NCBI GenBank assembly: GCA_964582085.1
Contig: CAZOPV010000017.1
Span: 94,563-158,562, forward strand
DNA: 64,000 bases
Reading direction: 5' to 3'
Source: JADGNF01 sp964582085
Lineage (GTDB): Archaea; Thermoproteota; Bathyarchaeia; Bathyarchaeales; Bathycorpusculaceae
The notes under the pieces are model-generated. The model ran no database searches, was not told the DNA's origin, and saw only the letters and a list, made by a program, of their open reading frames with translations. This document shows positions 25,924-36,142 of this stretch, one piece after another. Made by a program: the position numbers and the translations under genes. The first letter of the stretch is position 1. Each line of letters begins with the position of its first letter.

Positions 25924-28656
25924 TTGGCTCCTGAAGATTCTTGGCATGAGTTAGAAATTGAAGTGGCATTCCAAAAGATAGAGACCAGCAAAAGAGGATT
26001 AACAACTGTCGAAGCAGCAAGGAGACTGCAGACTTATGGAGCAAACGAGCTGGAAGAAGAAAAGAAATCAGTCAAATTGGCTCTGCTCTTAGGTCAGCTG
26101 AAAAGTCCTCTTGTCGGAGTGCTTCTTGCTGCAGCCCTAATTTCGCTCTTTGTAGGCAAATATATTGACATGGCAGTCATTATCATTGTCTTAGCATTCA
26201 ACACCGCCATAGGTTTTTTCCAAGAATACAAGGCAGAAAACGCCCTTCAAGCCTTAAAAACAATGGCAGCGCCTGAAGCAGAAGTAATTCGGGATTGCAC
26301 TGAAACAGGCAGGTGCCTTGAACTACGCGTCAAAGCAAGAGAGATAGTTCCCGGGGATATAATAGACCTGGAAGCTGGGGACAAAGTTCCAGCTGACGCC
26401 CGCCTTTTTGAGGCCATAAACCTAGAAATAGACGAGTCAATGCTAACGGGTGAATCAACACCAGTGAAAAAGTCTGTTGCCCCCCTTAAGAAAGACTTGC
26501 CTGTTGCTGATAGGACAAACATGGTTTTTTCGGGCGCTATAGTTACTAGGGGAAGAGGAAAAGCTGTTGTTGTCTTCACAGGAATGAAAACCGAAATAGG
26601 CAAAATAGCTAAACTGATAAAAGAAACAAAAAAAGCTGCAACCCCGATTCAAAAACAAACATTAGACCTGAGTAGAAAACTCGGATTGTTTGCTCTTCTG
26701 GCAAGTGGCTTGATATTAGTAATTAGTCTTCTGCGAGGATTTGAGTTCTTCGAGGCATTCCTGTTCGTTCTAGCGGCAGCGGTCTCAGCTATCCCTGAAG
26801 GGTTGCCAGTTGTGATTACAATAACCTTGGCAATTGGGGTTCACAGAATGGCAAAACGGAATGCCATAATCCGAAAGCTGCAGGCAGTTGACACATTAGG
26901 CTCTGCCACAGCGATTTGCACAGACAAAACTGGAACACTAACAACAAATCAGATGACCACCCAGAAAATATTTGTAAACAACAAAATGGTTAAAGTTACA
27001 GGCGTCGGTTACACTCCTGAAGGACATTTTGAAGTAGACAACAACCAAATAGATGCAACAAAAGATGAATCGCTTAGTTTCTTGCTTCAAATCGCTACTC
27101 TCTGCAATGATGCAAGGCTAAGGCAACACAAACTTGAAGATGCAACTCGATGGGAAATGCACGGCGATCCAACAGAAGGAGCCTTAATTGTTGCTGCGGC
27201 AAAAGCAGGATTACAAAAAGACGAACTAGAGAAAAAATCTCCACGCATTGACGAGATTCCATTTGATCCAAAAGAAAGATACATGGCTACTTTCCACAAA
27301 ACCGCAACAGAAAAAATGGACGTCTATGTCAAGGGCGCACCAGAAACCATTTTAGAAATGTGTTCCGGAATTCTCGAAGACGGCAAAACAAAACGGCTAA
27401 CCCAACCAAATAAAGAAGAGATTTTGAACGCCAGCACACAAATGGCTAGCGAAGCATTAAGAGTGCTCGCTATAGCTTATGAGCCAATAGAAACAAAAGA
27501 ACTTGAAAACGTCAAGTTAGACATCCAACGCGGACGAACTAAACTAGTTTTTGTCGGTTTGGCAGGAATGATCGATCCCCCTAGATCGGAAGCCAAATCT
27601 GCGGTTCAACTCTGCAAAAAAGCTGGGATCAAGGTAATCATGGCTACAGGGGACCACAAACTTACCGCCGAGGCTATCGCAAAAGAAATAGGCCTTATAG
27701 AGACAAACTCAAAAGGTCTCACAGGCGCCGATCTTGACGGTTTGTCTGATGCCGAATTAGACGCTGTAATAAACGACACCGCGGTGTTTGCCCGTGTATC
27801 TCCGACTCATAAATATCGTATTGTGGAATCTTTGAAGCGCAAAGGTCACGTTGTCGCAATGACGGGAGACGGAGTCAATGACGCTCCAGCCTTAAAAGTG
27901 GCTGATATAGGCGTTGCTATGGGCATCACTGGAACCGCTGTCACCAAAGAGGCGGCTGACATGGTTTTAACTGATGACAATTTTGCCAGCATTCTTAACG
28001 CCGTGGAAGAAGGACGCGTGGTATTTGAAAACATTAGAAAAGTCGTAAAATACCTTATCTCAACAAACACGGGCGAAATCATCACTATACTCGCGGCGCT
28101 AATTCTTTTGCCAGGTTTACCTCTAATTTTCACTCCAGTTCAGATACTGTGGGTTAACTTGGTAACCGACGGCTTGCTTGACAAGTTCATAGCCATGGAG
28201 CCAAAAGAAAAAGGCATTATGGATCAGCCACCAAGGAAACCTAAAGAAAAAATAATCAACCGAGATATGATGTTAAACATCATCTACGTGGGCGCTTTAA
28301 TGGCGATTGGAACCCTGTGGATTTTCACAAACGGATACAACAATGGAGACATTCGAAGAGCTCAGACTTTAGCCTTCACAACCATAGCACTATTTCAAGT
28401 GTTCAACGGACTAAACTGCAGATCAAGAACTACATCAGTTTTCAAAATAGGCTTAACCACCAACAAGTACTTGCTAGGAGGCATTGTAGCTTCTGTTTCG
28501 CTGCAGGTGCTAGCGACACTTTTGCCTCCGCTGCAAACGGCATTGGGCACCACTGCGCTTTCGGTTTGGGACTGGCTGACAATAGTTCTTGTTTCCAGTT
28601 CAGTTTTTATTGCTGACGAAATAAGAAAATTCGTTAGGAGCAAAGTGAAAAAGTGA
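25924..28656 (+). CDS. Cation-transporting P-type ATPase (Ca2+-type, P2)
   Basis: About 910 aa from the TTG at 25924, which has GAGGTGA 6 bases upstream; the frame is open from 25891. The N-terminal cation ATPase domain is followed by the actuator loop (LTGEST), the phosphorylation site Asp334 in CTDKTGTLTTNQ, the hinge GDGVNDAPAL, and PEGLP in membrane helix 4, as in Ca2+/Na+ P2 ATPases. About ten membrane segments are visible. Substrate is probably Ca2+ but not proven. The stop overlaps the start of the HprK-like gene (GTGA). Confidence 0.92.
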   Translation: MAPEDSWHELEIEVAFQKIETSKRGLTTVEAARRLQTYGANELEEEKKSVKLALLLGQLKSPLVGVLLAAALISLFVGKYIDMAVIIIVLAFNTAIGFFQEYKAENALQALKTMAAPEAEVIRDCTETGRCLELRVKAREIVPGDIIDLEAGDKVPADARLFEAINLEIDESMLTGESTPVKKSVAPLKKDLPVADRTNMVFSGAIVTRGRGKAVVVFTGMKTEIGKIAKLIKETKKAATPIQKQTLDLSRKLGLFALLASGLILVISLLRGFEFFEAFLFVLAAAVSAIPEGLPVVITITLAIGVHRMAKRNAIIRKLQAVDTLGSATAICTDKTGTLTTNQMTTQKIFVNNKMVKVTGVGYTPEGHFEVDNNQIDATKDESLSFLLQIATLCNDARLRQHKLEDATRWEMHGDPTEGALIVAAAKAGLQKDELEKKSPRIDEIPFDPKERYMATFHKTATEKMDVYVKGAPETILEMCSGILEDGKTKRLTQPNKEEILNASTQMASEALRVLAIAYEPIETKELENVKLDIQRGRTKLVFVGLAGMIDPPRSEAKSAVQLCKKAGIKVIMATGDHKLTAEAIAKEIGLIETNSKGLTGADLDGLSDAELDAVINDTAVFARVSPTHKYRIVESLKRKGHVVAMTGDGVNDAPALKVADIGVAMGITGTAVTKEAADMVLTDDNFASILNAVEEGRVVFENIRKVVKYLISTNTGEIITILAALILLPGLPLIFTPVQILWVNLVTDGLLDKFIAMEPKEKGIMDQPPRKPKEKIINRDMMLNIIYVGALMAIGTLWIFTNGYNNGDIRRAQTLAFTTIALFQVFNGLNCRSRTTSVFKIGLTTNKYLLGGIVASVSLQVLATLLPPLQTALGTTALSVWDWLTIVLVSSSVFIADEIRKFVRSKVKK

Positions 28657-29633
28657 TTGTTATGTCATCAAAATACGAAGTTGAACTCATCTCAATAGAA
28701 GATAAGAACGTATTAATGAGAAAATACAGTGAGCGCCTTCTTTACGAAGAAAGAGCCGACATTTACGGTTGCTGCATCAAACTTTTGACAGACAGTAAAT
28801 ATGTGAAAGAACGTTGGGAAGAGAATTTCTACCCGATGTCTGCGCACGTTCGTTCTCACGGAAGAATTATCGTGGTCGAAGAGAAGAATGAAAAACAGCG
28901 AGTACTCTATGACCCCCTCTCAAAAACTGCCGTTCTAATAAACGTAGACTACTATGGTTGGGTGAAATCTATAGCCTTAAGCATTGCCGGAGACATTCTT
29001 GAGGACGGTCACGAAATAAACTCGGTTCATGGCGCCTGCGTTGACCTAGACGGCCGTGGGGTCTGTTTGATAGCGCCCTCGGGAACAGGCAAGACAACAC
29101 ACACGTATGGTCTTCTTAGACTCAACGGTGTTCGTGTGGTATCTGATGACTGGTTTTTTGTCCGCTTCATGGCTGATCAAGCTGTTGCTTTTAGCTCTGA
29201 GAAAAATTATTACATTCAAGCTGATATAGCGGAGAACTGGGGAGAATACAAAAACCTTGTGGATAAAGCCGAGTTTGATTCAAAAGGCAGAGCGGTTGTG
29301 AATGTTCGGTGGGTTGTTGGGAAGGGAAAAGTGCTGCCCATGACCACGTTGAAAAAAGCGGTATTGCTGAAGCGAGACTCTCAGGACAAGGCAATCGTTA
29401 GCCGACTCTCACCAGAGGAAGCAACCCGCTACATAGAGAGTGTGGGCTTCTGTAATCCTCACATGCTCGTGAAGGATGAGCGAAAGATGAACTTGCGAAG
29501 GAAATTCTTCAAAGATTTCTTCACTCCTTTAGAAACCTATGTCGTCAATACATCAGCGCCCGTCCTTGAAGCTCACCGAACAATCAAAGAGATTTTGGAT
29601 AAAACTAATTCGTTGCAGGAGATACCAATTTGA
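28653..29633 (+). CDS. HPr kinase/PEP carboxykinase-like P-loop protein
   Basis: A 326-aa protein whose centre matches the HprK fold. HGACVDLDGRGVCLIAPSGTGKTTHTY (cited as VCLIAPSGTGKTTHTYGLL) has Walker A near residues 139-147, followed by VVSDDWFFV, the usual acidic site after the P-loop. The N-terminal 110 residues are not recognised. No HPr or PTS gene is seen nearby, so the substrate is probably something else. The start is GTG 28653, overlapping the ATPase stop, or ATG 28662. The gene overlaps pfkA by 4 bases, which ties it to sugar metabolism. Confidence 0.7.
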   Translation: MIVMSSKYEVELISIEDKNVLMRKYSERLLYEERADIYGCCIKLLTDSKYVKERWEENFYPMSAHVRSHGRIIVVEEKNEKQRVLYDPLSKTAVLINVDYYGWVKSIALSIAGDILEDGHEINSVHGACVDLDGRGVCLIAPSGTGKTTHTYGLLRLNGVRVVSDDWFFVRFMADQAVAFSSEKNYYIQADIAENWGEYKNLVDKAEFDSKGRAVVNVRWVVGKGKVLPMTTLKKAVLLKRDSQDKAIVSRLSPEEATRYIESVGFCNPHMLVKDERKMNLRRKFFKDFFTPLETYVVNTSAPVLEAHRTIKEILDKTNSLQEIPI

Positions 29634-30592
29634 AAAGAATCGGCGTGGTAACAGCGGGCGGTGATGCTTCTGGCATGAACGCTGCAATCCGCTCGGTAGT
29701 TCGAACGGCATTGTTCAATGAACTGGAAGTTGTGGGAATAGAAAGAGGTTATGCAGGGCTCATGGAAAGCAAGATTCACCCTTTAGCTATTCGATCAGTT
29801 AGCGGAATAATCAATCGCGGAGGCACCATACTAAAGACCGCGCGCTGCGAGGAAATAAAGACCGCCCAGGGAATTCAAAAAGCCGTTCAAACCTTAAAAG
29901 ATAATGAAATTGATGCCCTCATAGTTATCGGAGGAGACGGTTCTTTTCGAGGAGCAAGCGAGCTTCACCAAGCCTGCGGAGTGCCCGTCATAGGCGTGCC
30001 CGCTACAATAGATAATGACGTTTTCGGCACGGATACGACCATAGGCTTCGACACAGCCGTCAACACGGCGTTGTTTTCCATTGATAGGATTCGTGATACG
30101 GCAACTTCTCATGAGCGAGTATTCATTGTCGAGGTCATGGGGCGGAAAAGAGGTTTTCTCGCGCTTGCGGTGGGATTCGCTGAAGGGGCTGAATTCATTC
30201 TTGTTCCAGAGATAAAATTTGATTTGGAGTCTATTTGTGAAAAACTTGAACAAGGTCGAGAAAAGGAAAAAACCTCAGAAATAATAGTAAAAGCTGAGGG
30301 CGCAGGAGACTCCGCAAAAGTTGCTGAAGAAATTAGAGAAAAAACTGGTTATGGTGTCCGACTTACAATTCTTGGTCATACTTTGAGGGGAGGTCCACCT
30401 ACAGCCCAAAGTAGAATACTTGCCAATCAGTTTGGATCATACGCTGTAAGCCTCCTTTTGAAGGGTGCGAAGAAGAATATGGTTGGTCTTAAAGGACAAC
30501 GTTTGGTGGCGGTTGACTTGGATGATTCTTGGAAAAGAAGGAAGGATTTGAACAAGCGTCTATATCGGTTAGCTGAAATCCTGTCTTCATAA
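29630..30592 (+). CDS. pfkA: 6-phosphofructokinase (PfkA family)
   Basis: A 320-aa bacterial-type PFK catalysing fructose 6-phosphate to fructose 1,6-bisphosphate. GGDGS (101-105) carries glycine at the position that is Asp in PPi-dependent enzymes. PATIDND (124-130) has alanine where PPi enzymes have lysine. Both features favour ATP as donor. MGRKRGFLAL and LGHTLRGGPP are conserved substrate-binding blocks. The TTG start overlaps the stop of the HprK-like gene. Most Archaea with glycolysis use ADP-dependent PFK, so this enzyme probably came by transfer. It sits next to phosphorylase and aPGAM. Confidence 0.92.
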   Translation: MKRIGVVTAGGDASGMNAAIRSVVRTALFNELEVVGIERGYAGLMESKIHPLAIRSVSGIINRGGTILKTARCEEIKTAQGIQKAVQTLKDNEIDALIVIGGDGSFRGASELHQACGVPVIGVPATIDNDVFGTDTTIGFDTAVNTALFSIDRIRDTATSHERVFIVEVMGRKRGFLALAVGFAEGAEFILVPEIKFDLESICEKLEQGREKEKTSEIIVKAEGAGDSAKVAEEIREKTGYGVRLTILGHTLRGGPPTAQSRILANQFGSYAVSLLLKGAKKNMVGLKGQRLVAVDLDDSWKRRKDLNKRLYRLAEILSS

Positions 30593-30603
30593 GAGGGAAA
30601 AGA

Positions 30604-32280
30604 ATGATTCAAACGAAGAGTAATTCGATGAAACAAAAAATCGCATATTTCTCTATGGAAATTGCCTTATCAAATGATATTCACACTTACAGCGGGGGTC
30701 TAGGCGTTCTTGCTGGAGATAGCATAAGATCAAGTGCAGATCTGAGACTTCCTTTGGTGGCAGTCACTCTGCTCAGCAAAAAGGGCTACTTTAAACAAGA
30801 GTTGACCCCTGAAGGTAAACAACTAGAGCATCAATACCCCTGGAACCCTTCAGAGTTCATGCTACTACTTCCAGAAGAGGTCAAAGTCCAAATTCAAGGA
30901 CGTGATGTTCGCGTTACCGCTTGGCTCTACACCGTGAAGAGCCAAACGGGTGGGGTTGTTCCTGTGTACTTTCTTGACACTGATGTTGAAGGAAACAATC
31001 CGGAAGATAGGGAAATATCTTCTTTTTTGTATGGCGGAGATGAGAGGTATCGCCTTAAGCAGGAAATTGTTTTGGGCTTCGGCGGAGTCAGAATGCTAGA
31101 GAAGTTGGGAATTGAAGTTCGCAGATTTCACTTAAACGAGGGGCATTCTAGTCTTCTCACTTTTGAGTTGCTAAGAAAATATGACATGGATTTTGAAAAG
31201 GTTAAAGATCTTTGTGTGTTCACCACGCATACTCCTATTGAGGCAGGGCATGACAAATTTTCCTATGGTCTTGTTGAAGAAGTTTTGGGGGATTTTGTGT
31301 CCTTGGAGGTTTTAAAAAGACTGGGTGGATATGATAGATTAAACATGACGCTTCTCGCGCTTAACTTGAGCAATTTTGTGAATGGGGTAGCTAAAAGACA
31401 CCAGAAAGTTACAACAGAAATGTTTCCATCCTATGAAATTCATGCAATTACAAATGGAGTTCACCCATTTACATGGACCTGTGAAAGCTTCCAAAAATTG
31501 TACGACGAGTTCATTCCCGGCTGGGCTTATGAACCAAGTCTACTTGTACGAGTTGATGCTATTCCAGATGAAAAAATCTGGCAGGCACATAAAGAAGCAA
31601 AAAAGGTGCTCATTGACCACGTCAATAAGGTTGCGAATGTAGGTATGGATTATGAAGTATTGACCATTGGGTTTGCGCGTAGAGCAACGGAATATAAAAG
31701 GGCAAATTTGCTGTTTTCAGATATTGAAAGACTAAAAAAGATAACTCTGAAAGGAAAAATTCAGATAATTTTTGCCGGAAAGGCTCATCCTAAAGATTAT
31801 ACAGGTAAAGGTTTGATTGAACAAATTTATAGCTACAGCGAAAAACTAAGAGATTACATTAAAATTGTGTATTTAGAAAATTATGACATGGCGACTGCAG
31901 CCAAGACTGTGGCAGGCGTGGATATTTGGCTAAATACTCCTATGCCACCTCAAGAAGCCTCAGGAACAAGCGGAATGAAAGCAGCCTTAAATGGGGTCAT
32001 AAATTTTAGCGTGTTGGATGGATGGTGGATAGAAGGATGGATAGAGGGCGTTACAGGATGGGCAATAGGACCTAACTTCGAAGCCCACGGTTCTCTTGCT
32101 GACCGCGCCACAGCAGAATTAGATGACCTATACAACAAACTAGAATACGTAATTATTCCAATGTTCTACAACCGAAAAGATGAATGGGTGAAACTTATGA
32201 AAAACTCCATGGGAAAAATCCCTATCTACTTTAACAGTCATAGGATGATGCGAAGATACGTTACAGAAGCCTATCTGTAA
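30604..32280 (+). CDS. Alpha-glucan (glycogen/maltodextrin) phosphorylase
   Basis: A 558-aa GT35 enzyme releasing glucose 1-phosphate from glycogen or dextrins. The start (IAYFSMEIALSNDIHTYSGG) and the PLP-lysine motif EASGTSGMKAALNG (Lys459) are diagnostic. It is the short archaeal/thermophile form, lacking the long insertions of the 800-aa enzymes. GAGGG precedes the ATG at 30604; ATG 30631 is an alternative. It lies 11 bases after pfkA. Together they would feed stored polysaccharide into glycolysis. Confidence 0.93.
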   Translation: MIQTKSNSMKQKIAYFSMEIALSNDIHTYSGGLGVLAGDSIRSSADLRLPLVAVTLLSKKGYFKQELTPEGKQLEHQYPWNPSEFMLLLPEEVKVQIQGRDVRVTAWLYTVKSQTGGVVPVYFLDTDVEGNNPEDREISSFLYGGDERYRLKQEIVLGFGGVRMLEKLGIEVRRFHLNEGHSSLLTFELLRKYDMDFEKVKDLCVFTTHTPIEAGHDKFSYGLVEEVLGDFVSLEVLKRLGGYDRLNMTLLALNLSNFVNGVAKRHQKVTTEMFPSYEIHAITNGVHPFTWTCESFQKLYDEFIPGWAYEPSLLVRVDAIPDEKIWQAHKEAKKVLIDHVNKVANVGMDYEVLTIGFARRATEYKRANLLFSDIERLKKITLKGKIQIIFAGKAHPKDYTGKGLIEQIYSYSEKLRDYIKIVYLENYDMATAAKTVAGVDIWLNTPMPPQEASGTSGMKAALNGVINFSVLDGWWIEGWIEGVTGWAIGPNFEAHGSLADRATAELDDLYNKLEYVIIPMFYNRKDEWVKLMKNSMGKIPIYFNSHRMMRRYVTEAYL

Positions 32281-32318
32281 ATTCAAATAGACATAATTAA
32301 TGAAGCAGTGTGGAAACC

Positions 32319-33596
32319 ATGAAGTTGATTTATGTTGTAATTGATGGAATGGGTGATTTTCCAACTACGGAACAGGAAAACGAGACACCCCTGAGCGCTG
32401 CATATACACCGAACTTGGATGGGCTAGCCAGCAAAGGTAAAACTGGACTTATGTATACCATAAGAAAAGGAATTGCGCCCCAAAGTGATGCTGCAGTCAT
32501 ATCAATTTTGGGATACGACCCCTTCCATTACGCTCCAGGTAGAGGAATCCTTGAAGCTCTAGGGACAGGGATGAACATAAGAAATGGCGATTTAGTCTTG
32601 CGCTGCAACTATGCAACTCTTGATGAAAACAATCAAATCATTGACCGACGAGTTGGTCGAGACTTAACTTCACAAGAAGCATTAAAGCTAAGTCAAACTG
32701 TAAACGAAAAGGTAAAGTTGGAATCTTACCCAGTATCTTTTGAATTAAAAAGTACAATCGGATACAGAGCGATTTTAGTCATTCGAAGCGAATCAGGTTT
32801 TCTTTCTAGCAAGATCACTAACACAGACCCAGCGTATACTCGCCTTGATGAGCTGAGTGTAGCTGAGAAAAAATATGGGATGGAACTGGAAGAACGTGCC
32901 CCTATGGACGAAAGCAATGCGGCAAAAACTTCAGCTGCGTTGGTTAATGAATTTGTTCGCAAATCTCACGTTGTTCTAAATGATCATGAAGTGAATAAAA
33001 ATCGTGCTGTTAACAAAAAGTTGAAGGCAAATGTCATATTGACACGTGACGCTGGAAATACGCTACCTCAATTCTTTGACATCCAAGAAAGATATGGTTT
33101 CCGCTTTGCCTGTTTAGCAGACATGCCTGTTGAAAGGGGAATAGCTAAACCGGCGGGTATGAACCTTATTGATTTACCGCCTCCATCTGGGGATCTAAAA
33201 AGGGACTGCATATTACGAGTAAAAAAGCTAATTGAGGTATTACCTCATTACGACTGTTTCTACATTCATATAAAAGGTCCAGACGAGCCAGGACACGACG
33301 GCAACTTCCATTTAAAAAAGGAAATGATAGCCACCGTGGACAAGTATTTTTTTGGTAAACTTTTGCCAAAAATAGATCTTGCAAATTATTTGATCTGCGT
33401 GACTGCGGATCATGCTACACCATGGATACTAAAAGCACACAGCGACGATCTGGTGCCTGTTTTAATATCTGGCAACGGACTTCAACCAGATAATGTTGCA
33501 ATTTTTTCTGAGAAAGAATGCGCTAAAGGAAGCTTGGGAATCCTGCAGAGAGGCACCGAGTTAATGCCTATGCTCATTAGTTTACTAAAAAACTGA
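32319..33596 (+). CDS. apgM: Cofactor-independent phosphoglycerate mutase (archaeal aPGAM)
   Basis: About 425 aa. It interconverts 3- and 2-phosphoglycerate. The alkaline-phosphatase-like metal site is seen as VIDGMGD at the N-terminus with the nucleophile Ser in SDAAVISILG. Metal residues also occur in KGPDEPGHDGN and CVTADHATP. Length is standard for aPGAM. The start may be ATG 32319 or the in-frame GTG 32310. It is 38 bases downstream of the phosphorylase and completes a glycolytic gene run. Confidence 0.93.
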   Translation: MKLIYVVIDGMGDFPTTEQENETPLSAAYTPNLDGLASKGKTGLMYTIRKGIAPQSDAAVISILGYDPFHYAPGRGILEALGTGMNIRNGDLVLRCNYATLDENNQIIDRRVGRDLTSQEALKLSQTVNEKVKLESYPVSFELKSTIGYRAILVIRSESGFLSSKITNTDPAYTRLDELSVAEKKYGMELEERAPMDESNAAKTSAALVNEFVRKSHVVLNDHEVNKNRAVNKKLKANVILTRDAGNTLPQFFDIQERYGFRFACLADMPVERGIAKPAGMNLIDLPPPSGDLKRDCILRVKKLIEVLPHYDCFYIHIKGPDEPGHDGNFHLKKEMIATVDKYFFGKLLPKIDLANYLICVTADHATPWILKAHSDDLVPVLISGNGLQPDNVAIFSEKECAKGSLGILQRGTELMPMLISLLKN

Positions 33597-33768
33597 AATC
33601 AGGAGAACGTAAGAACGAAGCAATTAGACTTTTATAGGTTGTTTCCTCACCAATTGTTCGTGAGCGTTTGAGAAGGTTGGGATTGTCTTACCTTCTTAGT
33701 GTAGATTGAAGTTAGAAATAACTCTTACCGTTTAAGTTGTTTCATTCAAACGATCCAGGTCATTATCG

Positions 33769-34635
33769 CTAACGTACAATTAACACCGAACGCTGAGAAT
33801 GCATGCTTACATCTGCACTTACACTGCCCAACAAAAACCTTTTTACACTACTAATGCCCCTGCTCCCCAAAACAATGACGTCATAATCGTCTTGTTTTGC
33901 AACTTTCAATATTACGCTAGCAGCATTTCCAAACTCTAAGCGTGAATCAGAATTAACCTCTCTTGCCTTAGTTGAAGCTTCTTCGAGAATTTTCTTTCCA
34001 ACTTCCTGAGTATACTTTGGCTCCAACCTAAATAACTGGCTGTCTTCAACATGAAGAATCGTCATTTTCGTCCCTTCAAAACGCTGACAAAGCAGAATAG
34101 CATATTCAAGAGCCTTATCAGCCTGGATAGAGCCATCAACGGGAACAAGCAATTTTTTGATTTCTGTTTTTCTCTTTGCAATAAAGACGGGGCATTTAGC
34201 ATAGAGCGCTATTTTTTCAGCAAAACTCCCCAATGCAAAGCGTTCAGATTGAGTTTTCGAGATGTTGCCCATGACTAATAGATCATATTTTGATTCCTTA
34301 ACCATTTGGAGAATTTTCTCCGCTGGATCTTCAGCTCTAACGAGTTCAGTCTTAATCTCGATATTCTCTTCTCTGAAGAATTCTTCGGCATTTCTAACAA
34401 TTATTCTTCCGGCTTTTTCGTAGGAGTTATCCAATTCACCCAGAATCAGCGCAGGCAGTTGGTGGTGTGCTTTTAATTCTGGATGCATGAAATCATGCGA
34501 AATTACGTGTACTGCTGTCACTGTGGAACCAAATTTCTTGGCGATTAATGCGGCGACTTCTCTTGCTCGCAAACACGAATGAGAGCCATCTACAGGAACA
34601 ATAATTTTGTCAAACAAGTCTATCATTTCCGTCAT
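33769..34635 (-). CDS. Tandem universal stress protein (UspA)
   Basis: About 288 aa from the ATG at 34635; the frame is open to 34713, but the extra N-terminus is not Usp-like. Two Usp domains are visible. The first starts DKIIVPVDGSHSCLRA and ends LVMGNISKTQSERFALGSFAEK. The second starts KLLVPVDGSIQADKALEYA and ends IVLGSRGISSVKRFLLGSVS. Both carry the GS/G-x9-G(S/T) ATP-binding pattern. It probably acts in stress or nucleotide sensing. It converges on aPGAM. Confidence 0.87.
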   Translation of the reverse strand: MTEMIDLFDKIIVPVDGSHSCLRAREVAALIAKKFGSTVTAVHVISHDFMHPELKAHHQLPALILGELDNSYEKAGRIIVRNAEEFFREENIEIKTELVRAEDPAEKILQMVKESKYDLLVMGNISKTQSERFALGSFAEKIALYAKCPVFIAKRKTEIKKLLVPVDGSIQADKALEYAILLCQRFEGTKMTILHVEDSQLFRLEPKYTQEVGKKILEEASTKAREVNSDSRLEFGNAASVILKVAKQDDYDVIVLGSRGISSVKRFLLGSVSADVSMHSQRSVLIVR

Positions 34636-34827
34636 GAGGAAACTAATATTTCCAAGTAATATCGCACCAGTAGATAATGTTGGAGTGACCGCAAGTTTTG
34701 CATTTATGCTCAACTTTTACGCTTCGACCACACGGTTCTTCGTGCCTTGAAGCGGTTCTGTATACAGAATCAGGAGCATGAACCTCAACAAGTTCTCCAC
34801 ATTTAACTGATTGTTTGCGTTTTCATG

Positions 34828-35649
34828 TTAACTGGTGTCTACCAGTCGTAATATGGTTTTGATTGGCAGTTTCACTTCCCTGACTTTGTGTATGAAGAGG
34901 TGCATTGCTTTCCTCCGCACCCATTCCACCGTAGCCCCCAATGTCGGTAGACACCTAACGATAGAATACCTAAGAAGCCTGCGCCTTAAAATGTCAAGGA
35001 GAGTATGGGCCAGGGCGACTAGGTGCGCGTGTATAAGCGCCGCTTCGCTCGTCCTGAACCGGTACTCCCCAAAACCTAAAGCCTTAGCCTCCTTATAGAA
35101 GTCTTCTATCCGATGCCTCTCCAAAGCATGCCCCAAAATCTCCTCAACACTGCAGCCCACCAAATCAGTGCAGAGAAAATGAACATCCTTAGTGCCTGAC
35201 TTAACGTTCATCACGATCGACAAATAACCCATCTTTAGCATGAACGCGTCAGCCTTAAACGCATGATAAACCTCGCCCTTCACCACAACATCAAAGAAAC
35301 CGCCCTCTAACCGAATCTTATCAAAGAGCTCATCTATGCGGTACCTTTTTCCCTCGTAAAACACAATTCTGTTGCTCTTAATCTCGCCGATCCAGCTGTA
35401 TCCGTATGCCTTGCATTTTGACGCCGTCTCCTGGCAGGTGAACCAAGAATCCCAAAGCCAAATCGTCTTCTTCGCCACTGGAGTGTACTCATCGATGATG
35501 TCGCATGCTAACTGCAGCCTCGTTTTAAACTCGATCCCCTTCTCGCGGCACTTCTTCTCGTTGCCATACAGCTTCAAGCCGTCAGGAACGGCGAGGCTGT
35601 TGTTTACGTAGAGGGATGTCACGTAGTCATGGCTTAGCACTGTTCCCAT
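34828..35649 (-). mobile_element. DDE transposase fragment (IS701/IS4-like), 5' truncated
   Basis: A 273-aa transposase C-terminal portion. The second catalytic Asp lies in WLWDSWFTCQETASKC, followed by SWIGEIKSNR. The glutamate motif is RHRIEDFYKEAKALGF with the downstream SEAALIHAHLVALAHTLL typical of IS4/IS701 DDE enzymes. The region that should carry the first Asp is missing. The frame continues upstream for only about 15 codons before a TAA. I see no terminal inverted repeats in the flanks. Probably a dead remnant. Confidence 0.8.
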
Positions 35650-35986
35650 TGTTGAGGAGTTTTTGACTATAGCTACTTTTTTTCGTTGGGAGCAATCGTT
35701 TACCCTTTAGAGAGTGTATGAAAACCGCTTGCATCTGAACGGTTTCGCACCTTAAACAGTGTTAGTCCTACCGGACTCACTCCATGCGGGGTTGGGTCCA
35801 CACGCATTATTTTTATCAAAAATGCCTGCACTCTTCCGGAATATTCTAATTTTTCAGGTGTTGACGTCTGACTGACTAACGTTTTTCAGATAATCCCTTT
35901 TTTGGTTTCTTGTATAAGACTAGGAAGTCAGCCAGGATTCGACCTTTGTCTGATTTTCAGGTCGTAGCATCATATGCCGTCCATTG

Positions 35987-36142
35987 TCAAGTGATCCTCT
36001 CTGTAGGTTTTGTTGTGAACACAGCGTATTCTTCTTTTGTAGCCACGAAGTCTACTGGAACGTGAATGTCATCTGTTACGATCAATCCCTGTCCTCGCCC
36101 AATTCTAAAAGTGCTTCCATTTCTGAGGGGGGGATAAACCAA
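35987..36142 (-). pseudogene. Possible coding remnant of unknown family
   Basis: About 51 codons on the minus strand read VYPPLRNGSTFRIGRGQGL then VTDDIHVPVDFVATKEEYAVF, which looks like real protein. There is no ATG/GTG start or ribosome site (a TTG at 36142 would be the only choice). It may be the C-terminal piece of a gene lost when the transposon inserted. I do not recognise the family. Confidence 0.3.

Noticed and set aside
34714..35830. Complete insertion sequence with terminal inverted repeats
   Set aside because: I looked for matching ends around the transposase and found none; the gene also lacks its 5' catalytic region, so it is a fragment.
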